From: Struthidea cinerea
Lineage: Eukaryota > Chordata > Aves > Passeriformes > Corcoracidae
Reading direction: 5' to 3'
NCBI GenBank assembly: GCA_013397865.1
Contig: VZTI01004088.1
Span: 2,804,322-2,868,321 of the forward strand
DNA length: 64,000 nucleotides
In this document: positions 12,141-24,438 of the stretch, piece by piece
How the letters are laid out: each line of letters opens with the position of its first letter
Position numbering within the stretch: the stretch's first letter is position 1
The notes under the pieces: model-generated
The model's database searches: none
What the model saw: the letters and a program-made list of their open reading frames with translations, nothing else
What the model was told of the DNA's origin: nothing
Position numbers and translations under genes: made by a program

Positions 12141-15100
12141 GCTTCATTTCACACATCTCCTGTTCTTTCTCCACTTTGCATCACCCTGCAACTGTGCCAT
12201 TCAAGTTTTTTAAGGAAGGACAAATTTTCTGAGACTTCTTTTCCTCTTGGTCATATTTTCCTTAGGATCTGTGAGTTCACTGATTTTCATAGAAAGCAGA
12301 CTTTATGGTCTTTATTTTCCTATTCTTCCTCATTCCCTTCACAAAAATGAAGAACACTTGCTTCCTAGTCGCGGCTACCTTTTCTCTACATTCTCAACCA
12401 GTTTCTCTCTACTGCTTGCAATCAAATGGAAAGTGAGCTCTCTTCTACCTCTATTCAGAATAAACACATCACAAAACATCTTCTAAGAGTTTTCTGGACA
12501 GTCTGTTCTGTATCTTTTTCTTTTTTCCCTTAATAAATATGCAGATGCTTAATCTCCATGGCTTACAAATCTGTACCTTTGGCTGATTCTGCTAGCTGCT
12601 CTCAAAAACCTTGTCTGCATCATTTGCCCTGTTTAGTGTTCCTGTGACACCACCCTTGTGCATTTCCTTCTTTATCATTATGCATATATTAATATTATGG
12701 GAACATAGATCATTCCATTCTCAGTTGTGTGACTTCAGTGGTAACTGGTTTACTGTATTTAAGATTCCCAGGTTTCTTGTTTATCACCTGTGTTTCTCGC
12801 ATTAATAAACAAGTATCTGAGATGTTTAGGGAATTGACTCACTGTCCTTCATGGCCTTCTTATGACCCTTATGAATACAAAGCAAAGATACCGATCCCCA
12901 CTTCTTGACAAGGTGGACTGAACATCTATCCAGTAATTTGTAGAACAGTGTTTCAAGGAACCCAAGCCCTTCTGCTGCTACCATTTATGCAGACAAATTC
13001 TCATTTTCAAGATGTCTTTCTCACTGTCTTACCCTCAAATCACAACTGTAAGAATAAAAAAGAGTTCAAGGTGACTCCCCTGCTGCCTCAGCCTCGCTCT
13101 TTGCACCTTGCAGTTACTACCTGTCCTTTCAGTCTCTCTTCTAGCAGTATCCATGGCACTCATGTGGATGAAGAGCACGAGGAAATAAGCGCTGAACTGG
13201 TGGGCCTTCCTCATCTCGTTCCAGGAGTTTGAGTGCATGGTTCTTGGAACAGCAGTACAGAGTACTGTGGGGGCCTGTCCAGTTCAGGAAAGGTTGATGT
13301 CACTTTTTGTCTCCTCCATGGAGGTTGTGTGTCCTTTGGAGAATGTGGCTTTCCTTCTTTCATCTTCTGTGCTAAATCATTGTTTGCTGCCTGGACCCTG
13401 GCTCCTTGACTTCAAAAGAAATGCCTTCTTGGAAGAGTGGCATATTCACCCCCAGCTGCTGATGCTGCTATAGACTGCTTCAGCTTGCCAGCTTCCCTTT
13501 CTGCATCCTGACCTTAATAAAGGGTTTGAGAAGCTAAGTAAGTTAATTAGAAGCTCTTGTCCTGAGGTTTTCTCACACTATGCATGAAGACCCAAGTCCT
13601 GGAAAGAAAGAAGTTATGAAGCATTGACTGAAGATATTTTGCCTTTTCAGACTGAGAGGTGCATAAGAGAACAGCGTTGGCTGTTCCGCAGGTGGGACTG
13701 ACCTGTTTTGCTTCCTGACAGTAGTAGTGCTGATGGTGCCAGGGGGATTTGCAATTCCACACCGAGCCACAAAGCATTTCAGAGATAAATGAAATATTAT
13801 TGACAGGTTTTAGTTAAGAAGTAACAGTTGTTGAAAACTTATGTCTCCTATTGTGAGATCTGAGATGACATTAAGAGTGTTAGCAGTGTCTTGTTAGGAG
13901 AGAAAAAGTGCATGGAAAATCACACGAATACTGACACTGAGATTCTGATGAGTCTTTTAAATACGAAGGTAAGATGAGGAGGTCCTGTATGAACATAGTG
14001 GGATCCTATTATATTCATGGGATAACTGCTGGAGATGAGGGACTGTATCCCTAGAACATCACAACCAAGGATTAGAATTTGCTTTACCAGCCCACAATAT
14101 ATATGGAATGGGTAGTACTCATATATCCCATGAAAAGCATTCGAGCCAACAGAAGGAGTTAGAGCAATTGCTTGAATGAGATGATTGCTTTGGAAGCCCC
14201 TTTTATATTGAAGTAGGTTTAAGCTGTGTCAGATGTAGTTCTATGTTGACTGATGATTCAAGAGTTTTTGGATGCAGAGTGTAGGTGCAGATTCTAACAG
14301 ATAAAGTGAGCCCTGAATGCAGTAACCTGGAATTGATAGCACATCACAGTGATTTAAATTAATAATGTGCTGAAAGTCTGGTTTTGCTTACATTTCAAGA
14401 TTTTGACTCTGCCTCTCTTTTTACCTTTGAAGTTAACATTCACTGCAGAGTGATCTTTGTTTTCTCCCAAGCACTCTCATCCTCTGCCTCAGGCCGTCCC
14501 ATGTAGATGGGAGGAGATCTGTGTGAAAGGGTTTTTCAAATCCCTCCTTGAAAATAATTTCTGCTATGGATCTTATAAGCAATGATAAGCTGCTGCTGTT
14601 TGCTGTGCTGCATATGGTGTTCACCTCATTACTCACCACTTTTCCCACCACATGTATATTTATTTTTGGCTCAAGCTCTGCCCTTTCAAAATAAAGGAGC
14701 CTAATGTGCCAGAAGGTATTACCTTGGTAAGACCAGTTCTGCTTCTGTAGACCTTTGCAGCTGTCTGAGGATGTCAAAGCATAATCTGGCTGTGAAAGTG
14801 GTATTTTAGGGTTAAGATAGGCCTCTGAGGCTTTCTTGGGACAGTGAGTCCACCAATTCCTTTTATGATATGGGAAGAAAAAAATGAATTAATGTCAGAT
14901 CCTGATAATTTTTCCCCTTGGTGTCTGATTCTCCTCCTACTTCACTTTCTAAAGAGTTGTTTTATTTGACCTGTTTAGACTCTAGCATAGCTCCTACAGT
15001 AGTTTGTATGTTGCCATATGGATAGCATCCAGCCTTGTGGCATAACATCTACTGGCGGTCCATACCCTGCTGAATTACACCTGTGCTCTGGAGACACCAG

Positions 15101-18100
15101 TCCAGGGTTAGGCAGAGTGAGCAAGTCTTTTCTTGGAGCAATGGAACTAATGCAGCCAAGCTGTTACATCACTGCTTGGGGATATTAACCTAATTCCAAG
15201 AGTAGTACAGATATTTAGCAAGGTGTTGGGCATTTCTTTGCTGCACACCAGAGATGTGCCCTTAGATTCCTACAGGTAGTATGCACTTTCAGTCTGTAAT
15301 TCTCTGCAAGCAAACTTTGGAGGTAAAATGAGTGTTGCAGGCAGAAGACAAAAATGTCAAAGACCACCAACAGAAACAGATGACCTGGGTCTGGACTGGA
15401 CTCAGGATTACAGTATCCTCCAGATCTGAACATGGCAATTACTTTCTGATGCCTACCCACAACAGAAGAAAACGTCAAAAGATATGTGATCTTGACACCT
15501 GATGAAAAAAGATACAATACCTCTGGTGATTTTAAAAGTAGGCACAGTGCATTTATGCAAATTGGACGAATGGGGGTACTGACTGGCTTGCTTTTGCAAG
15601 CCTGCAGCTGATAACAATCTGCTATTGGGATAAATTTTTTATTGTCTTGTCCAAAATCCAGTGTGTTGAACAATCATACCATGGGTTGTCTCCTCCCTCT
15701 GTCTGGGTTGGCCCAGTGCCACTGTCCTCAGTTGTACAGTGCCAGTTTATACCAGCTGGGACTCCCAACTATGATTTGCTTATTCATCAGGTTCCAAGGG
15801 GAAAATATAAATAGTACTTAGCTCTCTTAGTGCTCTCTACCAAAAAAAAAAAAAGAGTCTCATGTACATTTAAACAGAAGAGAAAAGCTAAATACTGTTC
15901 AAGGTAAAGTACTGAAAATTTAGTGTCTCAAGGAAAAGGGCAAAAAGCTGATATTGTCCCACTAAAATGGATAAAAACACTATCACTGACTGGTGAATGT
16001 AGGATAAATCTTCAAATTGTCACAAAGGCCCTTTAGGAAAGTCAAATAGCTTTCAGAGGAGTTCAGCATTTCATTGCTTCTATCAGTGTTAGCAATATAT
16101 TGATTATTTTTGTGATTGCAAATAAGGGCAGCAGCCAGTTTGGGTCTTTACCAGACAAGAGAAATACCTGTCGGAAGACCCTGCAAAATGCTCAGCTTTT
16201 CTCAAAGCAGTTTCTTTGTATTGAACGTGAAACAGAATCTGAAGCAGAAAGCAGCATCCTCCTTATTATTCCTGCACTTCCCAGGAAGCCCCTTTCAGTG
16301 TCTGGTGGGTCAGACTGCCTGTCACCTCCCCCAGCACACCCAGGAGCAGCCAGTCATACAGCACTGTACCATTCAGAGGCTCAGATTTTCGGCTTTCATT
16401 CCACGTTTAGCTGTGCCAGAATTGTGGGAGAAATCTTAGCCTAGTCATGTTAAGTAATCCTTGTATTCCAGCTCTTATACCATTGACTATTGTTTGAGCT
16501 TACAAAACAAAAATGTTGTATACTGCATACATCAGCCAAAAGCACAGCGGAGTATATATTTTGTCCCAGGTTTCAAGCAAGTTTTAAGTTGTTTTTCATG
16601 CTACTTAGTTAAGTGGATAAAACCCTTATCCTCCAGGAGAACAAAACCAGAGCAAAGCCATTGTGCACCCCACCAGCTGTAGGTAAGTGAGCCTGCTTGG
16701 TGTTGCACAATAAATGAGTGCCACCTACAGTGTGAAACGGGTCTTGAAGATGGAAAGCTGTCAGAGGTTTAAACTGCACACAAAGCAAAACAGCATGCAC
16801 AAAAGATTACTTTACTATTTAAAAACAAATAAAGACACGACAAAAAGCCAGAAGAAATTAAATTAAAAGCTTGCTATGTATTAAAATAGCAATAGAAAAT
16901 TTGACATTGTTTAATAAAAGTTTTGCATTTGAATATGCTTGATTCCAACATAAATTGATGTAGTTGTGTGTTACAGAATTTTTTTTCTCAGGTCGTTTAT
17001 TTTTGCTATTTTGATCTAACTGAACTTGAAGTAAATGACAAAATGTGAGCTGGTGCCCTTCTTAACATGCTTTATGCAATAGCATATCAAACCTGCTCTG
17101 GGTCCTCTGGTGTCATTGGTGTTACTGACCTAGACTTCAGGAGGAGAGAATTTGAACTCAGTTGAGTAAATTCCGTATTGTGTAGTTTTCCTTGTCAATG
17201 CAGTTAATCAAAACCTAGGAGCATGTTGCCCTTTTGAAGTGCTGTGCTCTTGACCAAAGCACATGAACATTTGATTGGGCTTTACCTACTCACCTAGGAA
17301 GTTCTCTCCATTATCTCTTATGTGCTCTGTTCAGGCAGTAAATCAAAAGGGGGGATTTTATGATGATAAACTGAATGATTCACTGCTTTCTCCCCTTGTC
17401 CAGTCTCACAGCAAGAGGGCTGAACCCAGTTGCTCTTCAGCCTTTATATGCTGTAAATACAATTTGGGATGGAGAATGAGTTTCTGACAACTGGACGTGG
17501 AGTTATCCTAAACCCTTACACAGATTGGCAATCAGGTTCTGAAAGCAAGAGCAGCTTCCCAGTATCTGCAGTACTTCAGTGCCTAAGTGGAACCTCTAAC
17601 TATGACCTCTGAGAGACACCGATAGAGACTGACTTCTCCATTTGCCACTACTGATATTTCTAAAATTAAATGGATTTGAGAACAGGAACTGAAGAAGCAG
17701 GTTCTGATCTCAAGGTCCGTCACAACATTCCTCACTGCTCCCCTCTCTCTCCGTTCCTCTTTGCTCATATTCCTCCTCAGTATTTATATGTCTTTGCACT
17801 TAGATCCATTGTTTTCTTATGTCAGTGATATTATGTCTATCTTAGGGTGATACATGACAAATTCAAGAACATACTTTCTTCTTTTTTTATATGCACTATG
17901 CAGAGCAGGCTTTTTAAATGTTGAAGCAACACTTGCAGTAATATAATGTACCAGCCATTCTTTCCAGGAAATTCATAAGTATTTAGAAATACCTATTCTC
18001 ATTGATTAGTATGGATACTGATAGGTCCATGCAGAGAGCCTACACCAATTGTGAAAACCTTGTTTGATTTTCTGTGCCTGGGAGCAGTCAGGCATCGATT

Positions 18101-21100
18101 CATCCCATCAAATGTCACTGCTTAACCAAGCTGTCTTTGTTAGGACCACAACCACTCTTAAAGTCAGTAGAAGAAGAAGGCAGTCTGCATGGTAGATTCA
18201 GATTTTAGGTGCACATTGGTCGAAAGGGAGGATCTATACAATTGAAGAAATCAGAAATGATGTTAGAAGGAATTCATGGTGTCCACACTCCTAAATTAGA
18301 TACCTCAATAAAGTCTGGGGCATGAATTTGCTGGAGACAGGAGCTGAGAGGAAGGACACTATTAATATTTTTTTTCCTTTAGAATCAAAACAGCTGTAGA
18401 ATTATGAACAAGAAGTCTGTTACATCTGTGTTCAAGGAGACAAGAATTAATAATCTGTTTTTCTTAGAAGAAGTATTATGTTACAGAAATACCTGCTTTC
18501 AATTTTTCTTCTGCTCAGAAACCACCTGTAAAATATCAAATACTCAGCAAATGCTCAAGGCAAAATGCTATCTATAATTAGCTTGTAAATGGTTTGTTTA
18601 TTCAAAACACGATGACTTCAGTGTTATTAAGCCTGCTTGAGCAATGCTCTTGAGCAATATGTATTCCCGATTATTAACACGCAGCATCTGATTCCAGCAT
18701 TTGGTTCTTCTCTCTGATACATTCTAGAAATTCAGGAGAAACTTCACGCAAGGGAATGAGCTTTTCCTCTTCGAAATGGGAGCGGGGCTGAGCTCTGCCG
18801 TCCGCAGGTGGCGGTGTGCGCCCTGGAGAGACAGAAACGCCCAGGTCGCGGGTCGGGGACGCCCAGGTTACCCTGCGTGGGGGATGGATTCACTTTGGCC
18901 AAGTCCCATTGTTGCATTAAAAAAAACCAACCCACTTCCAGCCTTTTCTTCCAGCGCAGCTTAAACAAGTGTTCCACTAAGGTTCAGAAAGAAAAGGTAA
19001 TAAATTTATGTTACAACACATCTAGATTTGTCTATTGCAAAGTGTGTTGTTCTGTATCTAAAGAAGCAGCCCACAGTAGAAACACCACCAAATCCTCTGT
19101 ATTCTACTATAATTATTATTGATCTGAAATTTATGGAAAAATATTACTGATATCAGACACATTTATAAATATCAAATGTATTTAATTTTATTGAAGGCAG
19201 TTTTTAAAAATGTGCCCAAGTAGTAGAAATAAGATTTATTTTCTTCCAAATATGAAACTTATGGAGGCAAGTTACCATGTTAAAAATTTCTCATTAAAAG
19301 AAAGCCCCGGTGTTCAAAAAAATTCAAGTTAACTATGGTTACTTCATTTTCAAATTAGATACTTACATTTCACCATAGTTCTACAGCTTAAATACCACTA
19401 TCACTACAATTGTCCTAAATTTATATTGCTGTAAAACTTCTGTTTTGAATTCCTCTGTATCTTGATGCATCTTTCATCTTTTATGACAGTGATAGTTCAG
19501 AAACTCATTCATTCCTACTGAAGTGTTTTCTTCTGTGAAAAAGCAAAGACAATCACAAATAGTCTTTCAAAGATAACATCAAGAGATTTATTTGTGGGAG
19601 TATTATTATAGATAGACCAGGGAAAAAAACCCACAAAACCCCCAAGCATTAAAAAGACTCTCTCCAATAATGTCATTGGACTAATTTTATCAGGACTGTA
19701 GATTTGAAGATTAGTGATAATGAGTGATAATTTTCAGAGAAGTTTCAACATGTGTTTAGTTCTGTATGTTCTATTCTCTTTAAAATAAGGATTTCAGTGT
19801 TTATGTCCAGGGAGGTTTAACAATTCTCTGTGCAGCAGGCTTGGTTCCCTCAGATGCTATTCTGAAACCAAGGACCATGGAAAATATGACTTAGTGTTAA
19901 CTTTCTGCACACTGGGCCCACCTTTTAAAATAAAATAAACAAGTAGCCTCATGCAGAAATCAAACTGCTGAAACAGCCTTACACTGTTACCTACAATCTT
20001 CCCCCAGGAGCAGATGTGGGAGAAAATGAGCTACAAAATCAGGGGGTCGGTGCTGTCTCTGTATGTTAATTGAAAGTGCTTTGCTCTGGCACTAATGGGC
20101 ATGTTATTACCTGTATCACTGTACCAGTGGCCAGAGAACCTGCCCTAGAACCTGCCCTCTCAGCTAAGGTGCGAGGAAATGGTACCTAGCTAATGAACAA
20201 GTGATTCCAGCAATTCAAAATCAAATTATTCCAGTGATAGCAGTCTAAAGAGCAAATTCTCTTAAAAGCAGGGGTCTGAAGGAATGAACAAGCAAAGAAC
20301 CACCCCCTGGGATCAGGTATGTTGGGAAAAATACAGAATGTATTTTTATGGTAGCCAAGAAGAAGAAAGCTGCTGGAAAAGCTGTGCCAGGAGAGCTTTG
20401 AAGTCCTGCCATTCTGAAGGGACCAATAACAAACCTAGGAACAGCAAAAGGCTTTTCAAATCTAAAGTTAATGTGAGAAAACTCCTAGTGTTCACAAGTG
20501 GTGTATGAGTACTGTCTGGAGGGTTGGCAGTGCGAGTATAGAGGAGGCTGGAGCAGGCTGAGCATCCCCAGGCGCTGAATGAGACAGACTGAGCGAGGAA
20601 CAAAAGGGCCAGTGCCGAGCCAAGAACAGCTGAGCCTTTTGGAGGACACTTTGACAAATATTGTTCACTGCTATGTGAAAATACATGGTCTGGCTCTCAA
20701 TGCCAGGGTGCAGCACTGTTCTGAGTGAGGACTATGGTAATGGGGAAGAGTGGTTTGGGTTTACAGCTCAGTTAGTGAAAGATGCATGAACCAAATACAT
20801 GCAGCTAACATCAAGATGACCACAACACACAGCTGAAGTGCATAAAGTAAATTTATTCCATCATCTCACTGGCTGGAGGATTCCACAAACAAATGGAGAC
20901 ACATATGCTGCTAAACTCATTTTAGCAGGGGCAAAATGTGACTAGGCCTCAGTCCTGTGTTCCAGAAAAAAAGGGGTCTTGGGCATGCACAAATCTTCCC
21001 CAGTCAATCTCCAAACTTCTTATCTCCCTTCCCCTTACGAAAAGGCCTTCAGCCTGTCTGAGGAATGCTGGTATGTTTGTTAACAACACTTTGTTATCTG

Positions 21101-23354
21101 GGTGAGAAAGCTCTTCTTCAGCAGACAGAAAACAACCCAAAGTGAACATAAATGCATGAATTTTCTCACACTGAAATATCTCCCAGGTGCAAGGCTGGTC
21201 TTGGAGCGAAAACAATTCTAAAGACGACTTATTTTCCTCTCTCCTTGCCAATCTTCCTTTTTAACCCTTTCATCTCCATGGAAGATTTGATAGAAAAATA
21301 AGAATATATCTCATTTTCTAGTGAATGTTCAGAAAGGTGAAAAATAAGTACCAAGTATGGCAAGATTAATGAGAGGCAATGTTGCTATTGTAGGACAGTG
21401 TTTGATTTCGTTTTAATACAGGAATTAATGCTAGTGCAGTCTGAGCAGAAGATAGAAAAGAGAATCTCAGCATAAATTTATGAAGTTTCCAATCCTCACA
21501 ACTGTAGAGAAAAAGAAAGTTAATTTAGAGAGCATGAAACACAAAAGCAAATACCTGAAAACAAGTAGTGGAACTCAAACCCTATTATTTTAAAATATCA
21601 TATATCTAGGACAATCTCTTGCTGTTAGAGGGTCTGTCTCAGGAAGTTTGGTTGCTTAGGGTTATCCACTGTGTGCTTAACTGCTGTTGCCTCAGCTGAT
21701 GAATGCAAATCAATCTTTTGCTTTCTAGCTGATTTAGACACATCTCTCAGACATTTTTATTTCTGGATAAATTCTGTATTTGTTACAGACAGGTAGGATA
21801 TTTAGTGTTTGGGGAGAATTTACAGGGGAAAAAAAACTTGTCTCATCGTCCGTAAAACTGAGCAATTAAATTTACCAAGATAACAAAAGCACAGCTCTGG
21901 CAAATAACCTGCCAGATATGTCTGTTTAACCACTGATCTCCACTTGTTTGTGTAGACTTCTAACTCTTTGCTCTTCACACCTTGCTAACATATTCTGCAC
22001 ATTGTCAAAAACCCTCAAACTGAGGCTCTCCCCACCATTAGTGTGTTGAAGGCTGTCTTGGAAATGAGCTTCAAGGGTATTCTAACGAGAAGCCTAGAGA
22101 AGGATGCTATAGCTGTCTGATTCAGGATTTGATGATTAAAGGCAGGAGAAAGCACAGCAAAAATTAATAAAATGTATTTAGAAATGAGTCGGGAATCTAA
22201 TAAATTGCCTGTTTACTGCAGTTGAGTAAAAATCTTCATGTCTGCATGTAATGAGCACAGAATTCATCTCTCAATAATGTCCATACTGGAAATGGCACAG
22301 TCCATAGCTGAGGGGAGGATTATTTACTTCCCTCCCTCTCCACCTCTGAATGCACAAGTAATGCACAGAGTGTCGGATGTATGATTGCTATGGCTGAAAG
22401 CTGACTAGCTATAAACCAGCCCCAGTCTGCAAGATGAGTTGCTTAATTAGCACGGTGCTGGTTCCTGGGCTAATGGCTCCTAAGCTTGGGCTTAGAGCCA
22501 CGGCACTGTAGCTCTCCAGCATCCATTCAGTTCCGCATGCAGAGGAGTAGACATGTCCACCTCTGTGCCTGCCCAGCTACTTCTGTCCTTAAATAATCTC
22601 CTACCAGGAATGCTGATAACACTCTTCTGCCTTTATCTGTTACCCTGTCACACATTTTGCTTTGATGCTGAACCCAGGCAGGTGACTTGACATTTCCCTG
22701 CTGTGGATGGGTGCTCTCCCAGCAGGGAAGCCTCACAGCATCACTGTACACCTGGATTAATGATGTTTTGGGTAGGATGTGCAGGAAGCATTCTCTGCAG
22801 TGGGAGCAGGGAAGTATTTTATTCAAGGTACTGGTCATTTATGGGTCAGTTTCTTGAATGAAGGTAGTAAGTGAACTGCAAACAGGAGTTCCAGAATGTG
22901 TGTAATTGGGGTTCAAGCAATTTGTGTGGAGAGACATACGCATATAAATATAGGGGGAAAAGGGCTTTTAAGGTTCTGGTAGATGGAAGGACAGACAGCT
23001 TTCTTCATTTTGCTCACAGCATCAACAGCAGAGACAGACTCCTCCCATCCCCTGGGCTCAGCAGCATAACTCAATGAGCCCGTGGGAGGTGGCTGCAATA
23101 TCCCCAGGTGCTCCTCTCCGAGCCAGCAGGCACAAACACACACTCCTGCTTCCCAAGGAAAAGTGTTGGTTCTTCTTGCACCCAGCTTAAAAACGAAGGG
23201 ACCTGACTGTCAAGCAGTCTTCATTGAAGAGAATTCAGGATTCTACAGGCTTTGAGCAATAGAAAATAACAAAGGACCGAAAAATTTCTGGTAGCAGTAG
23301 TCACTTGTTGGTCAGGATATCCCAGCTGTGCTCTCTCCTCACCGGGCTAAAATA
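12141..23354. other. Non-coding intronic stretch (UNC79 5' intron)
   Basis: About 11 kb of AT-rich sequence with no recognised exon. Small features are a 12-base tandem duplication at 20135-20158 and homopolymer A and T tracts. The open frames present are short, lack splice sites in register and match no family I know. Confidence 0.5.
20135..20158. repeat. 12-base tandem duplication
   Basis: The unit agaacctgccct is present twice, end to end, with no mismatch. Confidence 0.9.
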
Positions 23355-23462
23355 ATGGGCCCTATAATGCATTGTGGATCCCGACTCTTCTGCTTCAGGT
23401 CTTCCAGCTGGAGCAGCCGCTGGATCCACAGCTCCCCACCTGAGGACAAAGTGGGACTGCTG
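23355..23462 (+). CDS. COX8C: COX8C coding exon 1
   Basis: 36 codons from ATG to the donor (CTG then GTGAGT at 23463), phase 0. It encodes the presequence and the first mature residues. An upstream GTG at 23328 is in the same frame but is not expected to be used. A second in-frame ATG lies at 23367. The 5' UTR start is not visible, and there is no CpG island here. Confidence 0.88.
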
Positions 23463-24396
23463 GTGAGTTCTGTCTTTGAGCTTTCACTTTTTTTTTTTTT
23501 TTCTCATGCAAGTCCATTTTCTTGGAAGAGCTTTCTCTTGCTGTTCTTTTTCATATAGAAAATATTTGTTTTCTTCATCCTAACTAGAAGCCAGCTCTCC
23601 CCAGGAACTCCCTCCTCTCCTCAAAGAAGTTTGTTTCCTCCTACTTCCTAGAAGGGAAATTTGTGCCTGAGAGGAAGGGAATGTCATAGCATCGTACAGA
23701 GACGTGTTACAAAATCCATTTCTGTGGAGTGCCTTTTATAAGCTTTGATTATAGTCCCCAGCACAAGTATTCCAGTATGTGATTATAGAAGACCAACTAA
23801 ATTTATTTAACTAAATTAAGCAGCAACTCTCTGCCCTATTGTATCAACTCCCAGTGTTAGTAAAAACCCAGAGCTCTTTAATCTGAATAGTTGTTAGCTG
23901 TGGTACTGTAACTATTAAGCAAATGATACTGTTTCTATAAAGGTTTTATTTATAAAAAGCTCAAGAAATAGGCACAAAATGTGCTGAATCTGTAGGAAAA
24001 TAAGACAGTTGCCTCATGTCTTTTAGTGTGTCTTTTATTCTTTTAAATGTGTCTTGTATAAGCATGTTGGTGCATGGAATGGACTAAGATACTTCTCTTT
24101 CTGACTGCCATAGCTTGCTAGTGCTAGTTCAAACATGTAAAATAATCCTCTGTGGATTATTTTTCCTTTAGAATTTCTCACATCTCTGGAATTATAGCTG
24201 CAGAAGTTCAATAATACCACATAATTTGCTTGGCAATAGACAGCTTATTCTGAGAGCATTTCAATTTGTTTAGCTTTATTTAACCTTATTTCCTTTAATT
24301 TAGGAGACAATCGTTGGATTCTCAGCATTTTCACTGGCAGTTCTTGGACCAGCTGGATGGTTCCTGTGCCACCTTTCAAGCTATAAAAAGAAATAG
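23355..24396 (+). CDS. COX8C: Cytochrome c oxidase subunit 8 (COX8C locus), two exons
   Basis: Nuclear-encoded single-span subunit VIII of cytochrome c oxidase, the terminal complex of the respiratory chain in the mitochondrial inner membrane. Exons 23355-23462 and 24304-24396 join in frame to 66 residues (family usually about 69-72). The ATG at 23355 has A at -3 and G at +4. Residues 1-22 are Arg/Ser-rich and lack acidic residues, like a mitochondrial presequence. The mature part starts near IHSSPPEDK (residues 24-32), followed by one hydrophobic span (about 37-56) and the family signature PAGWFLCHLSSYKK. The gene lies inside the UNC79 5' intron, as human COX8C does, hence the symbol. The sequence itself looks closer to COX8A (IHS-PPE-K start) than to the testis-type mammalian COX8C, so paralogy is uncertain. 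The intron is 841 bases, and a polyadenylation signal follows 36 bases after the stop. Confidence 0.9.
24304..24396 (+). CDS. COX8C: COX8C coding exon 2
   Basis: It starts after a T-rich acceptor (tttcctttaatttag) and encodes 30 residues plus the TAG stop at 24394-24396. It contains the transmembrane helix and the conserved matrix-to-intermembrane signature ending in YKKK. Confidence 0.92.
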   Translation, partial: ETIVGFSAFSLAVLGPAGWFLCHLSSYKKK

Positions 24397-24432
24397 AAAA
24401 AAATCCCTTCAAAATTAAGATCTGAAGGCTGC

Positions 24433-24438
24433 AATAAA
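24433..24438 (+). terminator. COX8C: COX8C polyadenylation signal
   Basis: Canonical AATAAA 36 bases after the COX8C stop codon, on the same strand. Cleavage would be expected within a few tens of bases downstream. Confidence 0.7.

Noticed and set aside
22551..22600. ATG followed by Ser-Thr codons, resembling the start of the human UNC79 leader
   Set aside because: After M-S-T the frame diverges, and there is no donor in the required phase.
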